Of a DNA stretch of 64,000 nucleotides, positions 32,165-42,850 are shown one piece after another (the first letter of the stretch is position 1; the number at the start of each line of letters is the position of its first letter). The stretch comes from Phymatolithon calcareum (Eukaryota > Rhodophyta > Florideophyceae > Hapalidiales), in NCBI GenBank assembly GCA_977006965.1, contig OZ345375.1, positions 2,356,001-2,420,000 on the forward strand, read 5' to 3'. The position numbers and the translations under genes are program-made. Under the pieces are notes generated by a model. It saw nothing but the letters and a program-made list of their open reading frames with translations, had not been told where the DNA came from and did not search any database.

Positions 32165-32650
32165 GAGCAATACGCGTACCAGCTGCTAAAGCAGCTCACG
32201 GCGGACGAGCCGCTAGTGAGGCGGTTTTTGGAGCGCATGCATACGTGTGCAACGATCGACTTCCTACGTCGTGGGCTCCCTCGCCTGGGTGTCATGAGCT
32301 CTAACAGCTCTGAGCAGACCAACATTACCGTTGCCAAGGTGCATGCAGAACCAATCTGCAACCTCTTGGCCTCTGTCATCGGGCGCATGTCCTTCGATAG
32401 ATTCAGGAGCAGCCGCATGGCCCACCAGATGATGACGGCGGGCATGTTCCTCGCGCCTTACTGCTACAAGAAGCACCAGGTAGATGTCATCCGGGCGGAG
32501 AAGCTGCTTGTGGGGCCGGAGGCCATCGAAAGTGATACAATGAGCTGTGTTGTTCGCAGGGAAGTGAGCGCTGTGAGTTCAGCTTGGCAGACTATTACAA
32601 GGAGGTGCATAGAGTGCTCTGCGGAACAGATGAGCAACAGTTGTGTCTAG
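32165..32650 (+). pseudogene. Mutator-like (MULE) transposase fragment, beta2
   Basis: This is the same frame as 16786-17233 but extended upstream in phase by TEQYAYQLLKQLTA, fitting the MULE region before the conserved SN-x-x-EQTN motif. The last residue block reads MSNSCV instead of MSNRCV. The catalytic core is missing here too. The extension shows that beta2 keeps more of the ancestral sequence. Confidence 0.6.
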
Positions 32651-33778
32651 GGTGTCTATTTAGCGATTTTCCACTTTTCCTGGCCCTCTAGCACATATCC
32701 TCGTTAATAGCGCTAAGTCCCTCAGCGAGATTTTTGGGCTTCAGAGCCACAAAACAGCACAGACCACATCGGCTGTCCGATCCCTACCATCCGATCGATA
32801 CTCCAAAGTCCATCACCAATCAGATCAATGGAGCGCCACAGCGACCACTTAATCCCCCCCGATTCGATGTTCCTTCCCTACTGCCATGGCGCTTCATAAC
32901 AGATTGAGGAGCCATTTTCCTTCCGCGACCAGGCGGCAACGATATTGTAAACCTCATGATTCTTCAGTTTGTCGAAGAGCGACTGGCATTAGTCTGGACG
33001 TCATACAAATTGCTTGCCATGTAAGCTCTGCGAAACCCAGAATGAAGATTCCCTTGCTCCGCCTTATCGGCTCTGCAATGTCATGGCTGACAAAACTCCT
33101 CGCATGCGGATATTGGTATTCCTTCATGGCTAGCTAACACTCCAAGTATGTTTGTCTCTTCTCACCGCCACAAAATCTACGGGCGTGAGATGAGTGCGAG
33201 ACTTCTGTGGGTACGAGATGAATGGTAAGCTATGTGGCGTCATCCTTTTGATGTTTACCTCCTCACGGTAGCTTCCTGTAGTTTTATTATTATATCGTTT
33301 TGTGGTATGAGACAATGTAGTCGACCCCAACTAGCAAGGGCACCGACGACAGACATTCCACTATCGACTATTGACTGTCGTCATCAATCAACGATGACCG
33401 AGTAATCTTCTTGATTCCAACCTTCACACAACTCCTGAACCACGATCACATGGCCAGCGCCATGACGGTTCCTGGTTTCATGGCTTCTACAACTACAACA
33501 GCGCTACGATATCCTCTTCCACTGAATTCACCAGTAGAGCGACTCCCGGGATAATGCTCTGCACCACGCCTTCGGCGACGCGCACGAAACATGGTGGAAT
33601 CTTCAAACAAATTTACTCTTCCTACTAACACGACTGACAATAATCGCAGATGTAGATTTACGCGTTTTCAAATCGTGGTGTTGTTTCCAGGAACAGTACC
33701 ATCAAAAGCCGCGAAATATAATTTCGCATTCGGAGGTATTCTTGAGACGCTTCTTGCGAGAAATTTTGATGACGGTTC
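32651..33778. other. Flank downstream of the beta2 APH gene
   Basis: This is nearly identical to 17234-18361. It holds the same short frames and the Arg-rich minus-strand frame (33446-33640). No gene is recognised. Confidence 0.35.
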
Positions 33779-35170
33779 TCAACACTTTCGCGCCAGTTGT
33801 ACTCCACTTTGAATATGATTATACAACTTCTGTACAGCTTCCTTCACATCCGTAACTTCCATCTTCCGCTGGGCAACTTCAAAACTTGTCAGAACTGCGT
33901 CTATGGCCCGCTTCATCTTCAAGAGCTCAAATAGCTCCTTCAGTTCGGCCACAGAGGCATAATCTTTCCACAATTCAAAGTACTTGTCCGGGACCTTACC
34001 AACGTCCCTCATCGCGAAAAATTGCAAATCTGCGAGAGGAAGATCGATTTCCGCCGTAGTCCAGTCAATTATCACGAATTCAGTAATCAGTTCATCGCCA
34101 GCCGCTGCAACGCATATGTTGTCAGTGTCCAAGTCGTTGTGCACCAACGTTAAAGGTACCTTCCCTCGTACATAAATGCGGTCAAGAAACTCATGCACGT
34201 CCTTGCAGCACGCATCCACGTCCTCCCATGCAATTGCTCCAGCCGCCGCATGTTCACAAAAGCATGTCCAATTGTCCTTATTATTCAGCACTGCCCTGAC
34301 CTTCTCCAAAATAGCCTCAGGTTTGGCTACAGGAATACCTGCGCTTATGAGCTCGTCCATGTGTTGCAAAGACTTCAACTGCAGCTGCCCATACAACACT
34401 AGAAACTTCTCAAGCTCAACAGTGCTCAATTCACGACCCAATTGCTCGCCGCAATCCTCCATCAATATCCACTCCTGTTCCTTGTTCACATGCAAAGGCT
34501 TCCGTACCAAGTCCGGACTTATTCTCGACAGCGCATCCGTGATGCGCCCTTCCCTTTCATGACTAGCCTTAAAATAGACTACCCCTTTGTCTGTTGATAG
34601 CCGCAGCATCGCAGAGTCCGAATGTACAATCATCTGGTAGCTTATAGGCCTAATCCCATCCGACTCATCGAGCGAACCGATAACGACATACCCCAGATCT
34701 GACAGAACCTGCGATATCATTGTTGTGGTTTCATTCATCCAACCACGCTTCTCCCATCGTCTAAGCCCAAGTTCATGGCATTCGCCTTCTTCGCGACGCA
34801 AGTAGGGAATTGCGCGCCGGTCGTCGGCATCTGGGAACAGTGATTCAGCTGCATTCACAACCGGCAGCCATACAAAATCGTCGGGCAGATTCAGCTGGCC
34901 TGTTGGACTGTAGCATTCGAATAGCACGATAACTGGTGGAATCCCTTCAAAAACTTCGTGAGTGAAGGTAGAATAAAGATACACCAAATTGAGCTCTACG
35001 TTCAACACCTCCTCGAGTTCCGCCGAAAAAAAATCGCACATGTCTCCGGCTTCTGGGTAGATTTCTGGGCAAATAACGCGCGGAAAAGAATGCTTAGACT
35101 TTGCTTTCTGCACCAGAACCTTCGGATCGCATTCATGGAACACAATTGTCACGCATGCCTGAAGCACCAT
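33779..35170 (-). CDS. APH-family phosphotransferase (beta2 copy), single exon
   Basis: The product is 463 residues, open throughout, differing from the beta1 protein at a handful of positions. The catalytic motif is VHNDLDTDN here and VHSDLDTGN in beta1; both keep the Asp and Asn. The IIDW metal-site Asp and VVYFKAS Lys are also kept. One change, FFAMRDVGK for FFAMGDVGK, lies after the catalytic core. Conservation of the frame in both copies suggests both were functional until recently. Confidence 0.8.
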   Translation of the reverse strand: MVLQACVTIVFHECDPKVLVQKAKSKHSFPRVICPEIYPEAGDMCDFFSAELEEVLNVELNLVYLYSTFTHEVFEGIPPVIVLFECYSPTGQLNLPDDFVWLPVVNAAESLFPDADDRRAIPYLRREEGECHELGLRRWEKRGWMNETTTMISQVLSDLGYVVIGSLDESDGIRPISYQMIVHSDSAMLRLSTDKGVVYFKASHEREGRITDALSRISPDLVRKPLHVNKEQEWILMEDCGEQLGRELSTVELEKFLVLYGQLQLKSLQHMDELISAGIPVAKPEAILEKVRAVLNNKDNWTCFCEHAAAGAIAWEDVDACCKDVHEFLDRIYVRGKVPLTLVHNDLDTDNICVAAAGDELITEFVIIDWTTAEIDLPLADLQFFAMRDVGKVPDKYFELWKDYASVAELKELFELLKMKRAIDAVLTSFEVAQRKMEVTDVKEAVQKLYNHIQSGVQLARKC

Positions 35171-35535
35171 ATCCGGTTCCGGTTCGTTGAACGTTCGAAT
35201 CCGACGTGATGACGCTCAGCTATTTTGGATGACGGACTGCGGCACAGTACGCTCTCGTCTTCTCGGAAGCTGAGCAGAGCGGAAAAATGGGATGGTATTT
35301 TCAAAGAGGCATCGGTCGTTTGAAACGGAAGGTTACGCTGCAAAAACGTAAATTATCTTGCATACGGCGTCAATTAATGTAGAGCAGGCGCGTTCACGAG
35401 CACTGTACCACTACAATGCGCGCATTGGCTAGCCTCCTCATTTGTGGCCCGATCGGTCCTTTTCCGAGTTGCGTGTGATCTACATTACAGCGAGCCCTAT
35501 CATATGCCCCTCAGCGAAATTTTTGGGCTTAAGAA

Positions 35536-35593
35536 TCTGTTCTCAGGGACAAACCAATAATAATTACTGTATTGGTTTGTGCCTGAGAACAGA
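35536..35593. repeat. Hairpin-forming inverted repeat, 23-bp arms, beta2
   Basis: Arms 35536-35558 and 35571-35593 equal those of 20075-20137. The loop is 12 bases instead of 17. Upstream, at about 35388-35440, beta2 has 53 bp not in beta1. Confidence 0.75.
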
Positions 35594-36123
35594 GTTATTG
35601 CTTTGTGAAGACAGCCCACAGCGACTGTCCGATCCCCCGATCGACGCGCCAAGCTCATGACCAATCAGCGCAACCGAGCGCCCAAAAAAAAGAACAGAAG
35701 AACAAAGGTCAGAGCGACAGCTCAATCCCCCCGGATTGATATGCCTTCCCTACTGCCGTGGCGCTTCATCACAGGTTGAGGTGCCAGCCTTGATATGATA
35801 CCAGGCTGACTTCCGCGACCGAACAGCAAGGACTGCAACAGCGCCACGATATCTGCTTCTGCTCAATTCACCAACAGAGCGACTCCCGCAATAACGCTCC
35901 GCGCCACGCCTTCGGCGACGAACACGAAACAACTTGTAAAGTTCATCCATTCGGAATTTACCCTCGCTACTAACAGGACTAACAACAATCGCAGATCTAG
36001 CTTTGCGCCCTTCAAATCGCGGATTTGTTTTCCGCAACGGTACCATCAACAAGGCCCGACATTAGATTTGGCATTGGGAGGTTTGCTTGAGACGATTCTA
36101 ATGAGAAACCTTGTTGACTTTTC

Positions 36124-37527
36124 TCAACACTTTCGCGCCAGTTGTACTCCACATTGAATAAGATTATACAAATCTTCTACAGCTTCCTCCACATCCGGAA
36201 CTTCCATCTTCCGCTGGGCAATTTCAACACGTCTCAGAGATACGTCCATCCCCCGCTTTACACTCACGACTTCAACTACCACTTTCAGTTCAGCCACCGA
36301 AGCGAACTCTTTCCTCAATTCAAAGTACTTGTCCGGGACCTTACTAACGTCCCATATCGTGAAACATTGCAAGTCTATAACGGGAAGATCGATTCCGCAG
36401 TAGTCCAATCAATTAGTATGAATTCATTAAGCGGTTCATCGGCAGCCGCTGCAGCGCATATGTTCTTCGTGTCCAAGTTGCCATGCACCAGCTTTAGAGG
36501 TACCTTGCCTCGTACATAAATGCAGTCAAGAAACGCACGCACGTCCTTGCAGCACGCTTCCACGTCTGCCCACGCAACTGCTCCAGCCGCCGCATGTTCA
36601 CAAAAGCATGTCCAATTGTATTTATTACTCAGCACTGCCCTGACCTTCGCCAAAGTAGCCTCAGGTTTGGCTACAGGAATACCAGCGCTTATGAGCTCGT
36701 CCACGTGTTGCAAAGACTTCAACTGCAGCTGCCCATACAACACTAGAAACTTCTCAAGCTCAACAGTGCTCAATTCACGACCCAATTGCTCGCCGCAATC
36801 CTCCATCAATATCCATTTCTTTTCCTGGTTTACATACAGAGGCTTTGGTACCAAGTCCGGACTTATTCTCGACAACGCCTGGACCATGCTGCGCCCTTTC
36901 CTTTCATGACTAGCCATAAATAGACTACCCCTTTGTCTGTTAATAACCGCAGCATCGCAGATTCCGAATGAACAATAATCTGGTAGCCTATCGGCCTGAC
37001 CCCACCAAGTCGACAAGAGAACCGATAACGACATACCCCAGGTCTGACAGAACCTGCGATATCATTGTTGTGGTTTCATTCATCCAACCACGCTTCTCCC
37101 ATCGTCTAAGCCCAAGTTCATGGCATTCGCCTTCTTCGCGACGCAAGTAGGGAATTGCGCGCCGGTCGACGGCATCTGGAAACAGTGATTCAGCTGCATT
37201 CACAATGGGCAGCCATTCAAAATTGTGAGGAAGATTCAGTTGGCCTGTTGGACTTTAGCATTCGAACAGCACGATAACTTTTGGAATCCCTTCAAAAATT
37301 TGGTGAGTGAAAGTAGAGTACAGATAGACCAAATCGAGCTCTACGTTCAACACTTCCTCGAGTTTCATCGAAAAAAGGGCACATGCTGCCGTTTTGTGGG
37401 TAGACAGGTGAGCAATTAATGCGTGGGAAAAAAGCTTGGACTCTGCTTTCTGCACCAGAACCTTCGCATCGCATTTGTGGAAAACAATTGTCACGCATGG
37501 ATGAAGCTCATGATTGCTAGACTCCAT
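36124..37527 (-). pseudogene. Broken APH-family paralogue, beta2
   Basis: The pieces are 37255-37527, 36988-37203, 36375-37034 and 36124-36408, with the same frameshifts as in 20668-22071. The VHGNLDTKN motif with the lost catalytic Asp is also shared. Inactivation therefore predates the tandem duplication. A few substitutions distinguish the copies near the C terminus. Confidence 0.85.
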
Positions 37528-37696
37528 ATCTGGTTTCCAGAACTGTTCGTTGCGATTTGGACTTCGACATGATCGCGCTCAGAGACTTTAGATGGAGAAC
37601 TCACCTTGGCGGATAGTTCGAAATTAAGGGGTTTAGTCTGTCGGCAAAAAATCTAATCATAGCCATTTTACAGTAATACTCGAGTACCACTTGTCC

Positions 37697-37732
37697 AATA
37701 AAAATTTCGAGTCATGACCCGAAATTTTTATT
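37697..37732. repeat. Inverted repeat left of F2
   Basis: AATAAAAATTTCG (37697-37709) and its complement (37720-37732) flank a 10-base loop that includes TCATGA. It lies in the single-copy gap 37600-37793 between beta2 and F2, which holds no gene. It could act as a bidirectional polyadenylation/terminator region. Confidence 0.5.
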
Positions 37733-37871
37733 TAAGGACCTACTTCCCCATCTTGGAAGCACACTCACTGGCCGAAACAATGCTCATAAACTGGGAGATG
37801 CGGGAAACAGTCAAAATGTAACAATTATCTAATATGATGTGGTTTACTCTATTTTGAGTTCTAACCGTAAT

Positions 37872-38789
37872 TTAATTGGAGGACTGCGAGACTGTGGAGG
37901 TTATCGACTTCGGGGCAGACTTCAACGTTTTCACTACGAGCCGGTCTTCCGGCTCTACGAAGTGCCGCTCAGGAGCAGACAAAGTAATAAAAAGAACCCT
38001 CTGGGCCGTTCCTTCCCAGGCCAGCAGGTGCGTTTCGAAGTCTGGTTTGACAGAGAAGGGGAGGGCGATTCTCGCGTAGGACTCGATAGAGTCCTTTTCG
38101 CGATTTTTAAATTGCTCCAAGTACTGGTAGAAACCCTGCACCTGCGGGTGGTAGTCCTCAATTCTGGGGACTCCGTCCCCTTGCAGCCACATTGCGTTGA
38201 GCATTGTGACATCCGAGAGCACGGATGGCCAGACGACGGTTATCTTGAGCACCCAACAGTTGGCTTCCACCTTGACATCCCCCGGCCGCTCCCCGACACC
38301 GGTCGGGAGCAGGACGGCGACACTGACACGATTGTCCTTTGTCCGCGGGTCTCTCCACTGGGACACCACAGACAGCGGCTTGAACTGCAGCGTGGGCATG
38401 ACAAGCTCAGCCCGCGTCCCCCCGCCGCCGGCATCGCCGGCAAGCTCGGCCTGACCTCGGCCGTTGTCTTCGGCCGCAGCCGCGATGCTGCTGCTTCTGC
38501 AGAACGGCAAAGTCAGCAAAAGCAAAAAACAAAAATCAAGAAACAAAAAATAAAACATACCTTTTCCCACTGAGTCGTACTTCTCCTCCAGCAGCTTCCG
38601 GAACCTTCACCGAAATTTGTCCGACCCAACGGACGAAAATGTAGTTGCATGTTTTGGGTTCTTGTACCACAAAGATGGCTTGTCATCGGGCTTAATAGCC
38701 CCCGTTGCCACTAAAGTTGCCAATAAACGTGCAGCTTTTGGATTTGCTGCCATAGAATCGGTGTTAGGTGATTTGCGCTTCGGTGACAT
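37872..38789 (-). pseudogene. F2 transposon partner protein, with in-frame stop in exon 1
   Basis: Exon 1 is 38561-38789 (MSPKRKSPNTD..., basic), with an in-frame TGA at 38607-38609. The intron is best placed at 38468-38560 (93 bp, phase 1 as in F1 and F3), although an acceptor at 38497 is also possible. Exon 2 is 37872-38467. The globular part has LQFKPLSVVSQWRDP, VSVAVLLPTG, ITVVWPSVLSD and, near the end, QRVLFITLSAP. These align in order with F1. Were the intron read through, a hydrophobic segment (MFYFLFLDFCFLLLL) would mimic a signal peptide; I regard that as intron. Confidence 0.75.
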
Positions 38790-39746
38790 GTTGGACGCCA
38801 GACTACAGTTCTTGCCAACCCAGCAAACTGACTGGGTTGGTGTCTGATGCTAAAGTAGTACTAAAAAGGCGGGAAGTATACAAGTGGCCATACTGTATGA
38901 AGAGAAGAGTCTCTTCTTTTTTATTATACAGAATTTGTCATATTGGCTGCCTGAATGTATTTTTGCAGCTCATTTGAAATAGTTCGCAGCAATTGGCTGA
39001 CTATGAGAAAAATGGATGCATTCAATTTCAGGAAAACGGTGTGGACGTTTTCCTGAACGTCCATGGCGGTTTTTAAAACGTCCCTTCAAAACGGTCATGA
39101 ACTTTGCCGAGCAATAACAGCGCGATCGCTCTTCTAAACTTTACAAAATCAAAAACCCAACTACATTTACACTACATCTATCAGAGTGCACAATAATTTT
39201 TAAGAATGGGCAACTAGATTTTTCATAAAATAGGTTCAAAAACTGCAAAAAGGACGTTTTTTAAGTCTCCATATCTTCTCTTTTTTGAAGATGTGAAGAA
39301 TATTTTGACCGTCATACGTTAGAGTTGCATCTAATGTATGTATAAATATAGTCATTCTGTACCTGGCAGTGCTACTCTCTGCTTAATAATTGTTGCCGTT
39401 TTGGAAACGAGCGCCTTTAAAATTCATCCGTTATTACTGTTTCATGCTGTCTGAATGAACGGTCAGATCTGACCAACCTGCAACTATCATACGTCATACT
39501 TGTTTGAACGGAACAAAAAGTTATAACTGCTGGATACAGCACTGGATACAATATGATAAGAAGGTCAGTTTTGAAATTTGAATTGTGCCATCAAAAATAA
39601 CCGTTACATCGAATGTTACAGCAGTATCAAAAGAGGAATTAGATTTAATTTTTCTGAAATAAAAAATCATAAAATTTGAACATTGTTTTACGGTATATAT
39701 ACAGAGAAGGCATCGGGGTAATGCTGCATGCCGCACAGAAGCAACG
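38790..39746. promoter_or_regulatory. F2 bidirectional intergenic region
   Basis: About 950 bp without a gene lie between the divergent genes, matching about 900 bp in F1. A hairpin CAGGAAAACG/CGTTTTCCTG is at 39029-39055. A TATA-like TATATATA at about 39694 lies some 50 bp before the transposase ATG. Confidence 0.5.
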
Positions 39747-40663
39747 ATGGTGCAGAAGGACGATATGCTGGGCGCTGCAGACTTCAAAGCTATGGGGCTC
39801 GTATTGTGCCGACGAGCCCCAGGGCTCAGCATTGCTACGCAAACTCGCCGGTTTAGCTCTCTCTTTGGAGCGAGTCCGACCGCATGTGCCCTCATTTGGC
39901 AGCTGCTGTCTGGCCGGCTGCCCCCCTCCCCCGATCCCGTACACCTTCTCTGGGCCTTGATGTTTTTGAAGGTGTACGGGACCGAACATGTTCATTCGAT
40001 TATCGCCGGTGTCGACGAAAAAACATTCCGTAAGTGGCAGTGGGTTTATGTTCGTCTTTTGAGCTCATTAAAAATGGTTTGATTTCTATTATTTTTTCAA
40101 GGTTTTGTTTTGTTCTAAATCTAATCCAATTCCTCGTGTTTTAGATCGATCTCTGTGAGCGATTTGCGAACGAGCCAATCGAAGGCTGTAAGATGTCAGT
40201 TGATGGGACAGACTGTCCAATTCAGGAGCCGGTCCCATTTGATAAAGGTTGGTACTCTCATAAATTTCACGGTCCTGGAGTTCGATATGAGATCGCTATC
40301 TCTGTCGAGAATGCCCAGATTGTATGGGCCACTGGACCGTGGCCCGCCGGTTCTTACAGCGATGTAAGAATATTCCGGGAGGGACTTAAAAATTTACTTG
40401 AATTTGATGAGTTTGTCGTGGCTGACGACGGGTACCCTGACACACGGTGCATACAGCTCCCGGGGAGCTTACACCCCAGTCATCGTTCATTGGCGCAAAT
40501 CCGCGCGCGGCATGAGATAGCCAATAAGAGGCTCAAGCACTTTTTTGTGCTGAAACACCGGTTTCGGCACCCGTTAGAGCGGCATTCAGATTGCTTTTTT
40601 GCAGTTTTGAATGTTACACAGATTATGATACAAGAAGATCCTCTCTTTCACATTGATTTTTAG
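39747..40663 (+). CDS. F2 transposase (DDE_Tnp_4 type), two exons
   Basis: Exon 1 is 39747-40076, the intron 40077-40144 (68 bp, GTTTGA...TTTTAG), and exon 2 40145-40663. The product is 282 residues, the same length as F1. The intron is at the same place, before the first catalytic Asp. DDE candidates: SVDGTDCPI, YSDVRIFREG, and IRARHEIANKRLKHF, with VADDGYP where F1 has IADKGYR. The N terminus has RRFSSLFGASPTACALIW, close in pattern to F1 and F3. No interruption is seen, so this copy could make active protein. Confidence 0.85.
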
Positions 40664-40802
40664 ATGATTTTTGAAGAAATAAAATGTGGCAGTCCGGAAA
40701 AATATGGTATTCACTCTGGACTGCGAAGCTTAGTGTCTACCCTTCGTAGAATAGAGCCAGCCCCCCTGCCCTGTAAATTAGGACGTTTCCCGCAACTCCC
40801 TG

Positions 40803-41532
40803 GATGAAAATTTTAATTATATCGTTTGCACCGACGGGACTGTATCCAGTTTCAAGAAAATGTGTAGAAACAAGCTAAATATTTTCAAATATGAAGTCAG
40901 CAAAAGCTTCCAATGTTCGGCTCTAATCAATCATTACAGAAAATGCTTACTGTGTTTCCTTCGAACAGCTTCAGCTTCTCGTCGAGGCGCAACGTGAATT
41001 TTACTATGTTTTTCACCTGTTCCTTTGCCGGTTTTAAAAAACTTTTGGTCTCGTGGCGTGAACATTTTTGCCACTTAGACGTTCGATTTTACCAAATTTG
41101 CAGTATTCCTGTGGTAGTCTACAACCATTGGAAACTTTTAAGCGCGGCAATAAGAAGTTAAAAGAGTCCTTTTCGAGATAATTGTCCATCTTTGTAGGCA
41201 TCTCTTTTTCAAGATCAGAATTACGAAAAGTGCTCTATACTCTTATTTCATCCCTTTTCTTTGATTTTTTTGTAATTTCTTGGCTCTCTATAACAGTTTT
41301 CAAAATGCGAAGAACGGATCAGGAAGTGGTCTTAAACTGCGCGTTTAAGGAGCTGTCCCGATTTTACAAGGAACCCTCTGCTGAAAAGTTCTAGAAAAAG
41401 GTTCCACGGCGCGAGGACTTTTCTTTGCTTAGCCAATTATGTACTGCCGTAACAGAAAGTGTCCAATGAGCTTCTCGGATTCCCAAGCTCATAAAAAATA
41501 AAAGCGAAAATCTAAGATGGGGGTGTACGTCC
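40803..41532. other. AT-rich stretch between F2 and the split pogo-like gene
   Basis: No gene is convincing; short frames have no motif. 41515-41540 (TAAGATGGGGGTGTACGTCC) resembles, in opposite orientation, 37735-37757 (AAGGACCTACTTCCCCATCTT). F2 may thus have inserted next to another mobile fragment. Confidence 0.3.
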
Positions 41533-41768
41533 TTAAGTATCATTGGTCAATATATTTTCAGGAATTTCACCACAAACATTCATGTGATGTTCCTCTATGA
41601 TTCTTCGCAAGTGGGAAAACAGTTGTTCCACCCTCCACGTACCGTCAATCTCAAACGCCAATCCGCACCGAATCATAGCTTTGCGGGTATATGAAATGTT
41701 GTTCCCATCTTTCATATTGTTAACATATTCCACTGATTTTGTAGCCAATTTGATATAGAACGTTTTCC
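41533..41768 (-). pseudogene. Pogo-like DDE transposase, C-terminal part cut off by F3
   Basis: The frame reads LPGKTFYIKLATKSVEYV, then ISYTRKAMIRCGLAFEIDGTW and QLFSHLRRIIEEHH. This is the C-terminal part of the pogo-like transposases whose N-terminal part is at 45738-46970. The F3 element (41772-45734) separates the two. Placing them side by side with one CTG removed makes the GK-x-F block contiguous in DNA. The coding frame on the two sides differs by one base, so the gene was probably already damaged. Confidence 0.75.
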
Positions 41769-41908
41769 CTGGGAGGTGCAGGAAATCTCGTTTTTCGCTG
41801 ATTCTCGCTATTTTTCGAAGTGGTTTAGAAGACTTCAGGGACATATCATATATCAATAACAAGTTCAATTTTTTTAATTTTCTATAGATGAAGAATAGTA
41901 CTGATACG

Positions 41909-42850
41909 TCACTCTGTGATGGTGAACTTCATATCAGTTTCCGTCTCCTCTGCATAATCAGAGTCGGGAGCGTCAAACGTCACGTAGAGGACTCTATCAG
42001 ATGACTTAGCGAACAAAATTTGGTCCCTATTACGGTTTTCAGTACGAACTTCGGTTTTGACGCGAAAAAGGAGAGGAATTTTGCACGAAGAGGATGCGCT
42101 GCGAAGTGCTGCTGCGCAAAGATCGCAAGTAAGGACGAAAAGAAGTTAAGCGGAGGTGGTTAGGAAGAAATGTAGGGTCTCGCTTAAGCTCCGATTGTGC
42201 AGGTACATTAGGTCGGTCATCGATCTCGGCCAGAACACAGTTATCTCCAAAAACATGTCCCATCTACAACTTTGATGGAGTGGTCCAGACCCGAATGCAA
42301 AGTTCCGGACGGCATTAGAATAGCAACAGTGACCCGCTTGTTCTCCATCTCGTTTTCCCATGTACCAATTAAATAAATTGGCTTAAAAACAAGAGGATCA
42401 TCCAAAGTGCCCTCGGTGCCACGTCCCCCATCCAAGTGCACGTCATCATCATCGCTTTCCTCTTCATAGGTCTCCACGCGAGACCTCTTAGCATCCGGAG
42501 TACTCATCCGATTGAGACCTTCATCCATGCTGTCGTCCGCATCGCACATGTCTTCATCGACAAGAGTTGATAACAGAAACGAATATTAGTTAAATAATTA
42601 AGAGAAAGTAGGAAAAATTTGGGGGACCGGAAGTGAATATACCTTTGCGCTTGTCAACCACGCCGAATTCTTTGCTGTACATGCGCAAATTGCTACGGAA
42701 TGTATTAATGTTCAGGCCATCAAAACTGGCTCGCATAGCCTTAACTTCTTTCGGCTTCTTGTTGCGGGTCTTCCCATTTTTGACGAGGTTACGCAGATGC
42801 TCGTACAGCTCTTTCTACTTCTGCACACTGACCGCTTTCTGGCGCGGCAT
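41909..42850 (-). pseudogene. F3 transposon partner protein, stop and frameshift
   Basis: Exon 1 is 42643-42850 (MPRQKAVSVQK, then an in-frame TAG, then KELYEHLRNLVKNG and FDGLNINTFRSNLRMY). The intron is 42552-42642 (91 bp, phase 1). Exon 2 begins with CDADDSMDEG and contains LVFKPIYLIGTW, VTVAILMPSG and, after a frameshift near 42250, EITVFWPRSMTD. The C terminus has DRVLYVTFDAP and ends at 41909. The FKPIYLIGTW block is identical in F1 although the surrounding protein is diverged, so it is likely the functional core of the family. Confidence 0.75.

Larger units (their letters stand above)
22472..37599. repeat. Tandem unit beta2
   Basis: This is the second copy of the beta unit. It is longer because of an hAT element (24094-25311), a Harbinger element (25408-28376) and 2.1 kb (about 30067-32203) absent from beta1. 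A 53-bp segment at about 35388-35440 and a 33-bp segment near 29415-29447 are further differences. Gene order equals beta1. Confidence 0.9.
37794..40799. mobile_element. F2 two-gene DDE transposon, 3,006 bp
   Basis: The ends are GGAGATGCGGGAAAC (37794) and the complement of GGAGTTGCGGGAAAC (to 40799), flanked by CTG at 37791-37793 and 40800-40802. The partner gene is on the minus strand and the transposase on the plus strand, divergent, as in F1 and F3. The DNA is clearly different from F1, but protein motifs, intron sites and end sequence are shared. The transposase looks intact; the partner has a premature stop. Confidence 0.88.

Noticed and set aside
37839-38573. 244-codon plus-strand frame
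   Set aside because: It is the antisense shadow of the F2 partner gene, whose minus-strand frame aligns with F1 and F3.
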